From: Alopecurus myosuroides
Lineage: Eukaryota; Streptophyta; Magnoliopsida; Poales; Poaceae
DNA: 64,000 nucleotides
Assembly (NCBI GenBank): GCA_028641055.1
Contig: CM054058.1
Span: 498,993,919-499,057,918, forward strand
Reading direction: 5' to 3'
Below the pieces are notes generated by a model, which saw only the letters and a program-made list of their open reading frames with translations, did no database searches and was not told where the DNA came from. The translations under genes and the position numbers were made by a program. Every line of letters starts with the position of its first letter. Within the stretch, counting starts at the first letter, position 1. Positions 22,841-33,525 of this stretch are shown here, one piece after another.

Positions 22841-25429
22841 ATGGGAGATGAGGTGGATGACGCTCCGTCCGATGGAAATGTGTCCATGAATGATCTCAAT
22901 GCTTTGAGAGAATCATTGACCTCATCCATAGACACTAAATTTGAGGAGTTGCGTCAACTCATGACAACACTCCTCAAAGCCAAAGAACCGGAGGTGGTCG
23001 ACTCATCCCCTCCGGAAACGGAGGGTGCCAAGAAAGGGGTTGATGGTGAACCACTTAAAACTGCTTCCGCCGAACAATCCGCTAAGAAGGGTGCGAGTGG
23101 AAAGGAAGGATATCATGCCGTTGAAGGCCAATATTCTCCCGATCCTCCCATCCCTTTTCCTCATATAATTCCTAGAGGAGATCCACCTAAAATTGATGCA
23201 TATTCTTTTCGTGAATGGCAATACTACATGGAGACTCACTTGAACTCTTCTTGTATAGATCTTTGGAGAATCACTCGTGATGGATACAAGCCATATGATC
23301 CCAAGAATCTCACAAGAAGAGAGGTTGTAGATTGCCAACTCAATTACACCGCTTTATCCATCCTTCATCAAGCCGTGGGCCCCAATCACATGCCGCATCT
23401 TCAACACTTCTCCACCGCCAAAGAAACATGGGATGCACTTGTTCTCATGTTTGTTGGGAATGAGAGCATGCAAAGAAATTGCTATGACACCTTGACCAAT
23501 GAGGCCGAAGGATTTTTCATGCGTGATGGAGAAGATCACGTTGACATGTATCGAAGACTCAAATCTCTTGCCACCGCTTTCTCTAATGCGGGTGCAACAC
23601 ATATTGATGATGCTTGGATCAAGAGGAAGTTCATAATTGCCGTGATGCCTTTTGAGGGCACGGATATGAAGAGCATTCAAGGGAGACATGATTTCTCTAC
23701 CATGACCTCTACCCAAGTCATGCAAGAATTGAGATCCTACAAAGTGCAAACCAAGAATGCTCTTGACAACCGTGCTAGGGCTATTGGGATGCATCAAGGA
23801 GCTTCCGTTGCTTTGAAGGCCAAGGTGTTGGCAAGAGAAGTTGAGAATGATGAAGATGGTGAAGAAGCATTGCCTCCATTGAAGGAACAAGAATATGATC
23901 CCGTTCTAAAGGATCTAATAGCTCTCACCGTGCAAAAGTTTTGGAACAATCCCCCAAAAGGAAAGAAATTTGTTGAGGAGAAGACCAAGTCTCGTTATGG
24001 TAATGATGGGGCTCAAAAAGTGAGATCTTGCTTCAATTGCCAAGACAAGTACCATTTCATTGCGGAGTGCCCCTATGAGAATAGAGAGAACCATAGCGGC
24101 AAGCTCATCCGCAAGGACAAGTCCAAGGTTGAATACAAGAAACCTCATTTCAAGAAGAAACCTTTCAACAAGAAGACCCCCACCAAGTTTGTGCTCTTGA
24201 CTCAAGAGGAGTATGATTCCGGGAGTGATGAAGAAGAAGAAACCACAAGTGAAGTGGCCGCTCTAGCTATTGCTTCCACTCCATCTTCGTCATCTCTCTT
24301 TGAATCCCCCAATGAAAATCTTCCTCAACGCGATGCCAAGTGCTTCATGGCTAAGGCCACGGAGGTATCATCTTCTCCTAACTCTAAGACCCCTAGTGAA
24401 CTAGAACATATTGCTAGTCTTAGAGAAGAAGAGGAAAGGGACTCTTTGGATCGATTTATGTCTAACATGCAAGGGGAGACCAAGAAGTACTTTGAGCATC
24501 TCATGAGGCAATTGGGAGAGGCCCAAGAGGCCCTTGAGAAGAAAGGTGAGGTTGAGAGAAGGGATGCGGATGAAATTGCATCCCTCTCAATGACTCTTGA
24601 AGAAGAGCATGATGGTAGAGTTTCTCTAGAGGATGAACTTGAAACTATTGAAACTACTCATAATGAACTTGTCTCTAAAATCATTAAGGAACGTGATCTT
24701 GCTATTGCTAAATATAGAAAGGCTAAAAAGGATAAAATAGAGTTTGGGGTTGGTCATGGTAAACTAACCGAGGAGTTTGAAAAGCTAACCAATGCTCACA
24801 AAGCTTTGGAAAGCCAACACTCATCCCTCAAAGAGTTGCATGAACAACTTCAAACTCAACTTACTCAATCTAACCATCCTAGCACTTCTACTTCTTCTTG
24901 TGATCATGCAAATATTATTGAGGAATATGCTAGGTTGAAGGATGAGCTAGCAAGGCTCAAGGGCAAAAGCACTCAAGTCGAAAAGGTGGTGCTCGCCACC
25001 CCACAAGTGGTTGCCCCAAGCCCTAATGCGGTCATTTCTAGACCACAATTGAGTGCTCCAAGGCAACAAGTGGGCAAGCAAGGTCTTGGCTATGTAGCCA
25101 AGAAAAGGAACAAGAAGAAGAAGAACAAGAAGAAGAACAAACATGGTGCTTCGGGTGGTATTGTCATTCGGGACAACCCTACTCGTAGCACACCCGCACA
25201 AGCAAGCTATGGTGCCTCAAGTAGTAGTGTCATGAGGGAAAACACTACTCGTAGCACCTCCGCGGGAACTAACAACCCACACCATTTCTTATATGTTGAT
25301 TATTATGGTGTTGTGCAAGCTAAATATGTTGGTCCAATTGAGGGGTTTATTGACTACACTATATGGGTTCCAAAGACCCTTGTTACTAACATAAAGGGAC
25401 CCAACTCGGGTCCTAACTCTAGTCAATGA
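22841..25429 (+). CDS. Copia gag polyprotein, 862 residues
   Basis: Structural protein of the retrotransposon particle. The start at 22,841 (MGDEVDDAPSDGN) follows the primer-binding site closely. Residues about 110-330 form the Copia gag/UBN2-type core (YSFREWQYYMETHL, then ETWDALVLMFVGNESMQ). A CCHC knuckle CFNCQDKYHFIAEC sits near residue 397. Residues about 525-690 are a long charged coiled coil (EEERDSLDRF, LEEEHDGRVSLEDELETIE), followed by a basic lysine-rich stretch (KKRNKKKKNKKKNK) near residue 765. The length and coiled coil are typical of Maximus/SIRE gag rather than short BARE-type gag. The frame is intact and ends with TGA at 25,427, with pol in the +1 frame next to it. Confidence 0.9.
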   Translation: MGDEVDDAPSDGNVSMNDLNALRESLTSSIDTKFEELRQLMTTLLKAKEPEVVDSSPPETEGAKKGVDGEPLKTASAEQSAKKGASGKEGYHAVEGQYSPDPPIPFPHIIPRGDPPKIDAYSFREWQYYMETHLNSSCIDLWRITRDGYKPYDPKNLTRREVVDCQLNYTALSILHQAVGPNHMPHLQHFSTAKETWDALVLMFVGNESMQRNCYDTLTNEAEGFFMRDGEDHVDMYRRLKSLATAFSNAGATHIDDAWIKRKFIIAVMPFEGTDMKSIQGRHDFSTMTSTQVMQELRSYKVQTKNALDNRARAIGMHQGASVALKAKVLAREVENDEDGEEALPPLKEQEYDPVLKDLIALTVQKFWNNPPKGKKFVEEKTKSRYGNDGAQKVRSCFNCQDKYHFIAECPYENRENHSGKLIRKDKSKVEYKKPHFKKKPFNKKTPTKFVLLTQEEYDSGSDEEEETTSEVAALAIASTPSSSSLFESPNENLPQRDAKCFMAKATEVSSSPNSKTPSELEHIASLREEEERDSLDRFMSNMQGETKKYFEHLMRQLGEAQEALEKKGEVERRDADEIASLSMTLEEEHDGRVSLEDELETIETTHNELVSKIIKERDLAIAKYRKAKKDKIEFGVGHGKLTEEFEKLTNAHKALESQHSSLKELHEQLQTQLTQSNHPSTSTSSCDHANIIEEYARLKDELARLKGKSTQVEKVVLATPQVVAPSPNAVISRPQLSAPRQQVGKQGLGYVAKKRNKKKKNKKKNKHGASGGIVIRDNPTRSTPAQASYGASSSSVMRENTTRSTSAGTNNPHHFLYVDYYGVVQAKYVGPIEGFIDYTIWVPKTLVTNIKGPNSGPNSSQ

Positions 25430-25433
25430 TCTC

Positions 25434-28400
25434 TTGCAGGACTATGCTTCCGGTGGGACTAAATGGATTCTTGATAGTGGATGCACTAATCATATGACCG
25501 GAAGCAAAGAACTTGTGACGGAGTTGCGACCAAATGACATCCAAGCAACCGTCACCTATGGGGACTCGTCCAAGTCTAAGGTATCCGGGTTTGGCAAGGT
25601 TGTGGTGGCTCCCGATATCACTATCGTGAACGTCATGCTTGTCGAATCCCTTGGTTACAATTTACTTTCTGTCCGCTCTCTTAGTAAGATGGGGTTCTCC
25701 GTCTTCTTTGATGGTGATATTGTGGTCCTTTTGAGGAGCAAGACTCTTGACGTCGCTCACGTGGGACATGTTGAAAATGAGTTGTATGTGGTAGACTTTT
25801 CTAAGTCAACCAACACTCAAGCAATGTGTCTTTTCGGGAAGGCGGACTTGGGATGGTTATGGCATCGCCGGCTATCCCATGTCAACATGAGAACTTTGCA
25901 AAGTCTTCACAAAAGTGGCCTTATTGTTGGACTAAAGAAAATGTTTCCTTTGCAAAGGATCGCGTTTGTAGGTAGTGTGTTGAAGGGAAGATGCATGACA
26001 TTGTGCACAAGGCCAAGACTATTATCTCATCAAAGAGGATCTTGGAGCTTCTCCATGTTGATCTTTTTGGTGCCGTGCCCGAGGCAAGTCTTGGCGGCAA
26101 GAAGTATTGCTTGGTGATTGTCGATGATTATTCAAGATACACTTGGGTTTATTTCTTCAAGTGCAAGAGTGAGACCCAACAAACCATCATCGACTTCTCC
26201 AACGAAGTGCAACGTCAACACAATGTGCAAATCATGGCTATTAGGAGTGATAATGGATCGGAGTTCAAGAACTATACATTGAATGAATTTCTTAGTGAAG
26301 AAGGCATTCGTCACCAATACTCCGCCACTTACACTCCTCAACAAAATGGTGTTGCCGAAAGGAAGAATCGCACTCTCTTGGATATGGCAAGGACCATGTT
26401 GGTGGAGTACTCTTCTCCCCAATATTTATGGGCCGAGGCCGTATCCACCGCATGCCACTCCTCCAACCGCCTCTACATCCGCAAAGGCTTGAGCAAGACC
26501 CCATATGAGATCCTCACCGGCAACAAGCCCAACGTATCCTACTTCCGTGTATTCGGTTGTAAGTGCTTTTATTTGATCAAGGGTATTAGGTTGTCGAAAT
26601 TTCAATCCAAAACTATTGAGGGTATTTTTGTTGGTTACGGTGCCGAATCCCACACTTATAGAGTCTATGACAAAGCCTCACGGATTGTCATAGAATCTTG
26701 TAGTGTGGTTTTCGAGGAAAATGACGGCTCCCAAGTGGCGCAATTTCATGTTTCAAATGTAGATGTTGAAATGCCTCAAGAAGCCATAGGAAGGATGGGT
26801 GTGGGATTCTTCCGCCCCGTCGAGGGACACCTTATGGCGACTCGAGAAGGACTATGCTCTACCCAAGTGGAGCCCTCCTCTACATTTGAAGATCAAGCCA
26901 AGGAGCCAACTACTACACCTAACCGAGAACATATTCAAGACCCTCCTCTCATTGATCAAGTGACTCCGCAAGTCGTACCCACTCCTCTCACTAATGCGAG
27001 TCAAGATCAAGGCCAAGATCAATCATACTCTTCATCCTCTTCTCAAGTTGAAGCGAGTATTGAAGATATTGTTGATGACGATGTTGATGATCAAGGCCAT
27101 GTTGGTCAAGATGGGGACCCGAATGATCAAGATGATCAAGTGATTCCTCCTCGCAATAATGAGGAGATCGAAGCCCGTCGCATCAAAAGGATAAGAAGAG
27201 CTTTGAAGCAAATTGATGCCCAAGATGACAAGGTCTTGGAGGATGTTCAAACTAGAAGATCCACTAGAAGGCAATTGGCTCATTTTTGTGAGCATCAAGC
27301 TCATATCTCTATGGTGGAGCCTAAGAAAGTGTATGAAGCTCTTGAGGACTCCGATTGGGTTGAAGCTATGCATGATGAGTTCAATAACTTTGAGCGCAAC
27401 AAAGTTTGGAGATTGGTTGAGAAACCCAAGGATTGCCACAATGTTATTGGCACCAAGTGGATTTTCAAGAACAAGCAAGATGAGAATGGCATTGTCATTA
27501 GGAACAAGGCTAGATTGGTCGCTCAAGGTTACACCCAAGTTGAAGGCATTGACTTTGATGAAACCTACGCGCCCGTGGCTCGCCTTGAGTCCATCCGTAT
27601 CCTCCTTGCTTATGCATCCTCACATAATTTCAAATTGCAACAAATGGATGTGAAAAGTGCTTTCTTGAATGGTCCACTAAAAGAGGAGGTATATGTCAAG
27701 CAACCTCCGGGGTTCGAGAATCTCAACTTTCCCAACCACGTTTACAAACTTGACAAGGCTCTCTATGGTCTCAAACAAGCACCTCGTGCTTGGTATGAGC
27801 ACCTTAGGGAGTTGTTAGATGATCGTGGTTTCGAAGTTGGGAAGATTGACCCCACTCTCTTCACCAAGAGAGTAAAGGGAGAGCTTTTCATATGCCAACT
27901 CTATGTGGACGATATCATCTTTGGCTCAACTAACCAAGCTTTCAATAATGAGTTCTCTAAGCTTATGACTGACAGGTTCGAGATGTCTATGATGGGTGAG
28001 CTTAAATTCTTCCTTGGCTTTGAGATCAAGCAATTGGCTCGTGGGACTTTCATTTCTCAAGCCAAGTATACCCAAGATATGATCAAGAGGTTTAACTTCC
28101 AAGATGCTAAGATCAAGACATCTCCTATGCAAGTCAAGTGTCATCTCTCTCGTAATCCAAAAGGGAGTAAGGATGTGGACCAAAAGCTTTATCGTTCTAT
28201 GATTGGTTCTTTGCTCTATCTTTGTGCATCTAGGCCCGATATCGTTTTGAGTGTAGGTGTGTGTGCAAGGTATCAAGCGGCTCCTAAGGATTGCCATTTA
28301 ATGGCGGTTCATAGGATCTTTCGTTATTTGGTTCATACCTCAAGATTTGGTTTGTGGTACCCAAAGGGGGCACAATTTTCTCCCAATGGATATACGGATT

Positions 28401-28858
28401 CCGATTGGGCGGGTGATCAAGATGATAGGAAGTCAACTTCCGGGGCTTGCCAATTTCTTGGTAGGTCCCTTGTAAGTTGGTCCTCGAAGAAACAAAATTG
28501 CATTTCTCTCTCCACCGCCGAAGCCGAATATGTTGCCGCCGCAAGTGCATGCACTCAATTGCTATGGATGAGGCAAACTCTCAAGGAATATGGAGTTCAT
28601 TTGGACAAAGTGCCTCTTCTATGTGACAATGAAAGTGCTATCAAGATTGCATACAATCCGGTGCAACACACAAGGACGAAGCACATTGAGATTCGCCACC
28701 ACTTCATCCGTGATCACGTGGCGAGAGGAGACATTGCACTAAGTTATGTGCCCACCAAGGACAATCTTGCGGATATTTTCACGAAGCCACTTGATGATGC
28801 AAGGTTCTTGTTCTTGAGGAATGAGCTAAATGTGATTGATTCAAGGAGCTTGACTTGA
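25434..28858 (+). pseudogene. Copia pol (protease-integrase-RT-RNase H), one frameshift and one stop
   Basis: Protease is marked by WILDSGCTNHMTG. GAG_preIN/integrase zinc region WHRRLSHVNM follows. Near 25,936-25,943 the frame shifts, and in the downstream frame a TAG at 25,973-25,975 lies within the zinc-site CxxC, so the polyprotein is broken there. From 25,991 the frame is open to 28,858: integrase D,D,E residues in VDLFG (about 26,060), RSDNGSEF (about 26,247) and NGVAERKNR (about 26,357); RT with LDxKTAF-type [11 protein letters not shown] and catalytic YVDDI (about 27,902); RNase H with [10 protein letters not shown] and [12 protein letters not shown]. The region just before the protease includes CTCTTGCAG, an acceptor-like sequence, so pol may be reached by +1 frameshift or splicing. 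Confidence 0.9.
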
Positions 28859-29359
28859 CTATCTTGCACACACCCCTATAGATGAAACGTATTCGAGTTT
28901 AGGCATGGACATAGGGGGAGTGTTATCCTAATACATTGGATTCTCCCTCCCCCCATTATGCCCAAAGCAAAAATTCATTATGATCTCTCTTTTTCTAATG
29001 TTGAATTGTGAGCTTCAATGTCGAGAAGTGGCAATGCACCCAAGATACATCTTCGCGGTTGCATACCATGATCTCTTACATGGTGGCCTAGGCCACCAAC
29101 CTCTTCATTTCGAAGAGTTGGATCTTAGTTGGGTTTTTCTACTTGTCATTTCATTGCATTTCGTGTGTTTTTCCCGTCTTAGTGGTTCTTCCTAGGAAAA
29201 TCCCACTCAATTGGTATTTTATTTGGTTGTTTCTTGCTCTTGAGAGGGATAAGTACTAGTCTCAGTTTGTTAAATCTATCCTAAGCCTTTCTCTCAAAAA
29301 GCCTTTCTTTTCTAAGCACTAGTGTCGTCCGTTGAAAACGAGGAAATTTCGAATCAGGA

Positions 29360-29935
29360 GGCAGTCGGAATTTCCGGTTCAGTTTTGAACCGGAATATCC
29401 GGCTGTACCGGAATATCCGGTTCAAACTTGAACCGGAATATCCGGTTCGGCGCACTTCATAAAGCCTGGAGCCCGACGGGGAGGGGCAGTTCTTGCCCTT
29501 TTCCCATCTGCTCTTCTCCACCAAAACGCCGCCGCCGTGATTCTTGGCCTCCCGGGCCGTTTCCTCCGCGGGATCTTGGAGCTTTGGCCCGAATCTTGTT
29601 CTCCTCGCGATTTGGAACGATTCTATCCAAGCATTTTTCTCCATGGACCCCGGTAACGTTCAAATCTCTTGAATCTTAGTGCTATAACCCTACCTTCCAT
29701 GGATTTGCGTTTTTGTTGGCTATGCTTGGTAGAATTCGTTCCGGAGAGGTCCCCTTGCATGCTAGAAACAATAGACTAGAATCCTTGAGTACAATCTTTG
29801 TGGAAATCTGAGATTTAGATTGATTTGGTGCTGTTCCGCAACCTACCGGAATATCCGGTCCACGAGTGAACCGGAATATCCGGGTAACCGGAATATCCGG
29901 TTCAGTTTTGAACCGGAATATCCGGCTATGTCCAG
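29360..29935 (+). repeat. Cluster of CCGGAATATCCGG motifs around the extra-ORF leader
   Basis: CCGGAATATCCGG or close variants occur at about 29,391, 29,407, 29,430 and again at about 29,848, 29,870, 29,886 and 29,911. They are often arranged as GGTTCAAACTTGAACC-type hairpins. CCGGAATATCCGG is the exact reverse complement of the LTR motif CCGGATATTCCGG. Confidence 0.85.
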
Positions 29936-31416
29936 TACTGTTTTAGGGCAGCCCCAAATTGATCTTTCCCAGATTTCTACCTCGATTGTTTCCTGGAATC
30001 TCCTCTATCGTTTTTATGCATGATTGTATCCGTTGTGTGACACTAGTGTACTCATCTTGTGTTATTCCTCTACTATCTTGTTTCACAGGTGACAGTGAGA
30101 GGAGCGTTCCGAAGCACAAGAAGCAAGTTTCTGTCCGAAACAAGAGGAAACCTCGGCTCAACTATAAGACCGACATTCCCGTTCAGGACTTCAATGAGCT
30201 CAGAAAGCAGGATGCCTATCTTTCTCCGAGGGTTGCAAATATTGATTCTCGGTTCTGGAATCTGGAGCAGTCCTATATTTATGCTGATATCTATTGTGAC
30301 TACCGCTTTCCTTGCCGTGCTATGCATCCATATGACCATGCCGCTCTCAAGGCCAAGGAGGAATTTGCTGATGCAGCTAGTATTGTTGAGCGTTTTGGAC
30401 TAGTGAAGCTTATGGAGACTCAGTGCAACTACAACACACAGCTTGTGATGCAGTTTATGTCCACTCTAGTGTTCAGCACTCAGGATATTGTGACCCGTCT
30501 CAAGTGGATGTCTGAGTCCACAGCTTGTGAAGCATCTTTCGAGAGGTTTGCTCGTCGCCTTGGATACTCTTACCGCGAGCACCCTCCTCTTGGTCGCCGC
30601 GTCCATGAGGTTGATAGGCCAAGGAGGGAAGTGGCCATGGCTGAGCTGTATGCCCCTGGTTTCACCGTTGGGGGACTTGAGGGACTTCTTCCACTTTATG
30701 ATCAGCTGGTTCACATTTTCAGAGCCTTCCTTGTGCCGAGTGGAGGTAACAATGATGCTCTCACCACTCCTTTGTGCAACCTTCTGATTCTGGCTAAGGA
30801 GTGCATGGAGGAAGAGGACCCGTCTGTCTCCTATACTGTGGATGTGATGGACATCATCTTTCACGAGCTTTACGCTGCTATGATTGGTGGCTACACCATT
30901 CCCTATGCTCCCTATATCATGATGCTCATCAAGTATGAGATGAGGAAGGAGTACACCGAGTTACCCATGGCTGAGCACAAGGTCAAGAAGCTGTATGTCG
31001 AGAGGAAGATGAAGACTGCTGCTGCTTCTCAGAGTGCTCCATTTGAGGGTGGTTCCTCTATGGGTGGTCCTTCTGGCTCTCAGTCTGCACCCAGGGCACC
31101 CGTTTCTGATGTTAGCACTTTGCGCCACGTCAGGAAGCTCTCCTGGTTTCAGCGCAACGTGCTCTGCATGAAGGTGGCCATGGCTAGCTCACAGCGACAG
31201 ATTCTCCACCACGTGAGTGGTGGCACTGGTGATGTACCTGCTCCTATTGTTGCTCAGTCCTTCTCTGCTTGGTCTGCTGGGGATTTCACTCCTTGGGAGA
31301 GCATTGAGGCGGCTCTCCGGTCTACTCAGGATACTGCTTCTGGAGCTCATGATGAGGATGCTGATGAGGAGGAGTCTGATGACGAGCAGGAGTCTGAAGG
31401 CGAGTCGGATGCTTAG
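29643..31416 (+). CDS. Copia extra ORF in env position, probably spliced, 445 residues
   Basis: A continuous frame runs 29,959-31,416, but its first 43 codons are hydrophobic and look intronic. A better model has exon 1 at 29,643-29,652 (ATG GAC CCC G, donor GTAACG) and exon 2 from 30,089, after a pyrimidine-rich acceptor ending TTGTTTCACAG. The join restores the frame and gives MDPG followed by DSERSVPKHKKQ. The body (YNTQLVMQFMSTLVF, DIVTRLKWMSES, FERFARRLGY) resembles the plant transposon / retrotransposon ORF1 domain (Transposase_32-like) found downstream of pol in cereal Copia elements. The C-terminal third is Ser/Pro-rich and ends in an acidic tail (EEESDDEQESEGESDA). I see no transmembrane span in the spliced product, so an envelope role is not supported. 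The 436-base intron is AT-richer than the exon. Confidence 0.7.
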
Positions 31417-31985
31417 ACCGTGTCTGGGACGTTAGATTAGCTATTTCCCTCCTTTTTGGTGTCTCGATGCCAAAGGGGGAGAAGTAGCTATTATAGACTA
31501 CGGGATTTGCATGGGTTCGGGCACAATCATTTGCTTTTATCTTTCTTTGAGAGCTTGTGTCCATTTTAGTATCTTCGTTTGTCGTGCTCGTGAACTTATG
31601 TCGTTTATTGTCTCGTTTAAAACTATGTGTGCTATTGTGTGTGAGACTATGTTGGTTATCTGGATATTATCATGGTTTATCTATTAGTGGTATGATGGTT
31701 ATCTATCGTATATGTTGAGGAGATTATCTATGGTTGTGCTTGGTTATTCTTGGATATATCATTTTCGCACAAGGTATATACTTCTTTACACTCAACATAT
31801 TGGTGATATTGACTCATTGGCATGTTTGCTACTTGTTGGAAATTTCTCCCTATACATCATTGCATCCATTTGCGTTTGAGGCAAACAAAAGATATGCATA
31901 GAGATAAGGGGAGAGAATTCCATCTTGCTTCAAACATATTTCCTGTCAAGGTTTATTGCAAATCTTAGTATTGTCATCTAACACC

Positions 31986-31998
31986 AAAAAGGGGGAGA
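31986..31998 (+). promoter_or_regulatory. Polypurine tract before 3' LTR
   Basis: AAAAAGGGGGAGA lies one base before the 3' LTR and primes plus-strand synthesis in this class. Similar tracts occur just after pol (ATAGGGGGAG, 28,911) and just after the extra ORF (AAAGGGGGAGAAG, 31,472-31,484). Confidence 0.9.
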
Positions 31999-31999
31999 T

Positions 32000-33520
32000 T
32001 GAAAGTGCATTTCGTTTTCCCAGTGTTTTGTGTGTTAGTTAACAATACTAAGTACATTATTTATCGAGGTGTTTAGTGTGCAGGTGTTATACTTAACATC
32101 GGCATCGTTCACCGAAAAGTCGGTGAAGTTTGGCCTGAGAGTTTTGGGACAGAACTCAACCGGATTATTCGGACCGGATTATTCATCCTGGACCGGATAT
32201 TCCGGTTGCTGATAAAGGAGCACAAAAATGGCTAAGGACTGAGAGTTTCGCATACTGGAGTCAACCGGATTATTTGGTCCGGATTATTCATCCTGGACCA
32301 GATATTCCGGTTGCTGCGAAAAACTGCTAAGGACTGGAAGTTTTGCTCTCAGAAGTGAACCGGATTATTTGGTCCGGATTATTCATCCTGGACCGGATAT
32401 TCCGGTTGCTGCGAAAAACTGCTAAGGACTGGAAGTTTTGCTCTCAGAAGTGAACCGGATTATTTGGTCCGGATTATTCATCCTGGACCGGATATTCCGG
32501 TTGCTGCAAAAAATGGCTAAGGACTGGAAGCTTGGAGCTACTGGAGTCAACCGGATTATTTGTACCGGATATTTCATATCTATACCGGATATTCCGGTTG
32601 CAGTTGAAGAAGTGGAAAAATGGTTAAGGACTAGAAGATTTGCGTACTGGCATCTACTGGATTATTTGTACCGGATTATTCCGGAACAACCGGATAATCC
32701 GGTCCAGCACTGCAGATCTGCGTGGAGCAAGCTGACCGGATATTCCGGTCCAAACTTGGACCGGATATTCCGGTACCTTTTTTCCTGCACAACGACTAGT
32801 TGTGAGGAGGGACTATAAATACCCCCTCCTCTTCCTCCCCAAGATCTAGTTCTTCCCCTTAGCATTTATGAGCATTTAAGAACTCACCAAATCCCTCATA
32901 ACTCCCAATCCCTCCACCCAATCTTGAAGATCTTTGGAGGATTGAAGGAGAAGGCCCCGATCTACATCTTCACCGAGCCGTTCTTCATTTCCCCCTCTTT
33001 AGCTAGAGGGATCTTGCCTAGGGTTTCCTCTTGTGGAGAACCTAGGCATCTTGTTTCTTGTTAGTGATTCAAGAAGAGGTGGGAGCCCCCAATTAAGTTG
33101 TGGGTGTGTGCCCCAAGTTGTTTGTAAAGGATTTGATCCCCGCCTCAAAGGGGTTCTATAGTGGAAGGTGAACTAGGCCTTTGTGGCGAAGTTCATCGGA
33201 GAATAGGGTGAAGCCTTAGTGGCGTTGAGTAGGCCTTTGTGGCGAGCTCACACCCCTCCAACGAGACGTACTCCCCTAAAAAGGAGGAACTCGGAAATAC
33301 ATCGTGTCTCCGTGTGCTTCCATCGGTTACCTCGTTCCTCCCTCTCTTTACTTACTTGTCCTTGTTGCATTAATTGCTTGTCTTGTCATATAGGTAAATT
33401 CACCACTAGTTGCACTATCTAGAGAATTTACCTTCTTGTCAAGCCTAAACTTTGAAAAAAATTAAAATTGGTCGTAGCACCTATTCACCCCCCCTTCTAG
33501 GTGCCTATACTATACTTTCA
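32000..33520 (+). repeat. 3' LTR of young Copia
   Basis: Nearly identical to the 5' LTR, with the same 95-bp duplication and even the same GGACCAGATATTCC variant. It ends CTTTCA at 33,520 and is followed by the GTTGT target duplication. Confidence 0.93.
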
Positions 33521-33525
33521 GTTGT

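Larger units (their letters stand above)
21266..33520 (+). mobile_element. Young Copia LTR retrotransposon (Maximus/SIRE-like), 12.26 kb
   Basis: Complete structure: 5-bp target duplication GTTGT on both sides (21,261-21,265 and 33,521-33,525), LTRs of 1,520 and 1,521 bp starting TG and ending CA, a primer-binding site complementary to initiator tRNA-Met, a large gag, pol in the Copia order protease-integrase-RT-RNase H, an additional ORF after pol, and a polypurine tract. By eye the LTRs differ at about a dozen bases plus one indel, implying a recent insertion. Long gag with coiled coil plus an extra ORF in the env position points to the Maximus/SIRE lineage; the lineage call is from layout, not from a tree. 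pol carries one frameshift and one stop near the integrase zinc site, so this copy is probably not self-sufficient. Confidence 0.93.

Noticed and set aside
25930..25980. Programmed frameshift within pol
   Set aside because: The shift is accompanied by a stop in the resumed frame and disrupts the integrase zinc site, so mutation is more likely than recoding.
29959..30088. Hydrophobic N-terminus of the Copia extra ORF as a signal peptide or envelope-type membrane segment
   Set aside because: The stretch ends exactly at a strong pyrimidine-rich acceptor and has intron-like composition. The better start is the upstream 10-nt exon, and no membrane segment remains in the spliced product.
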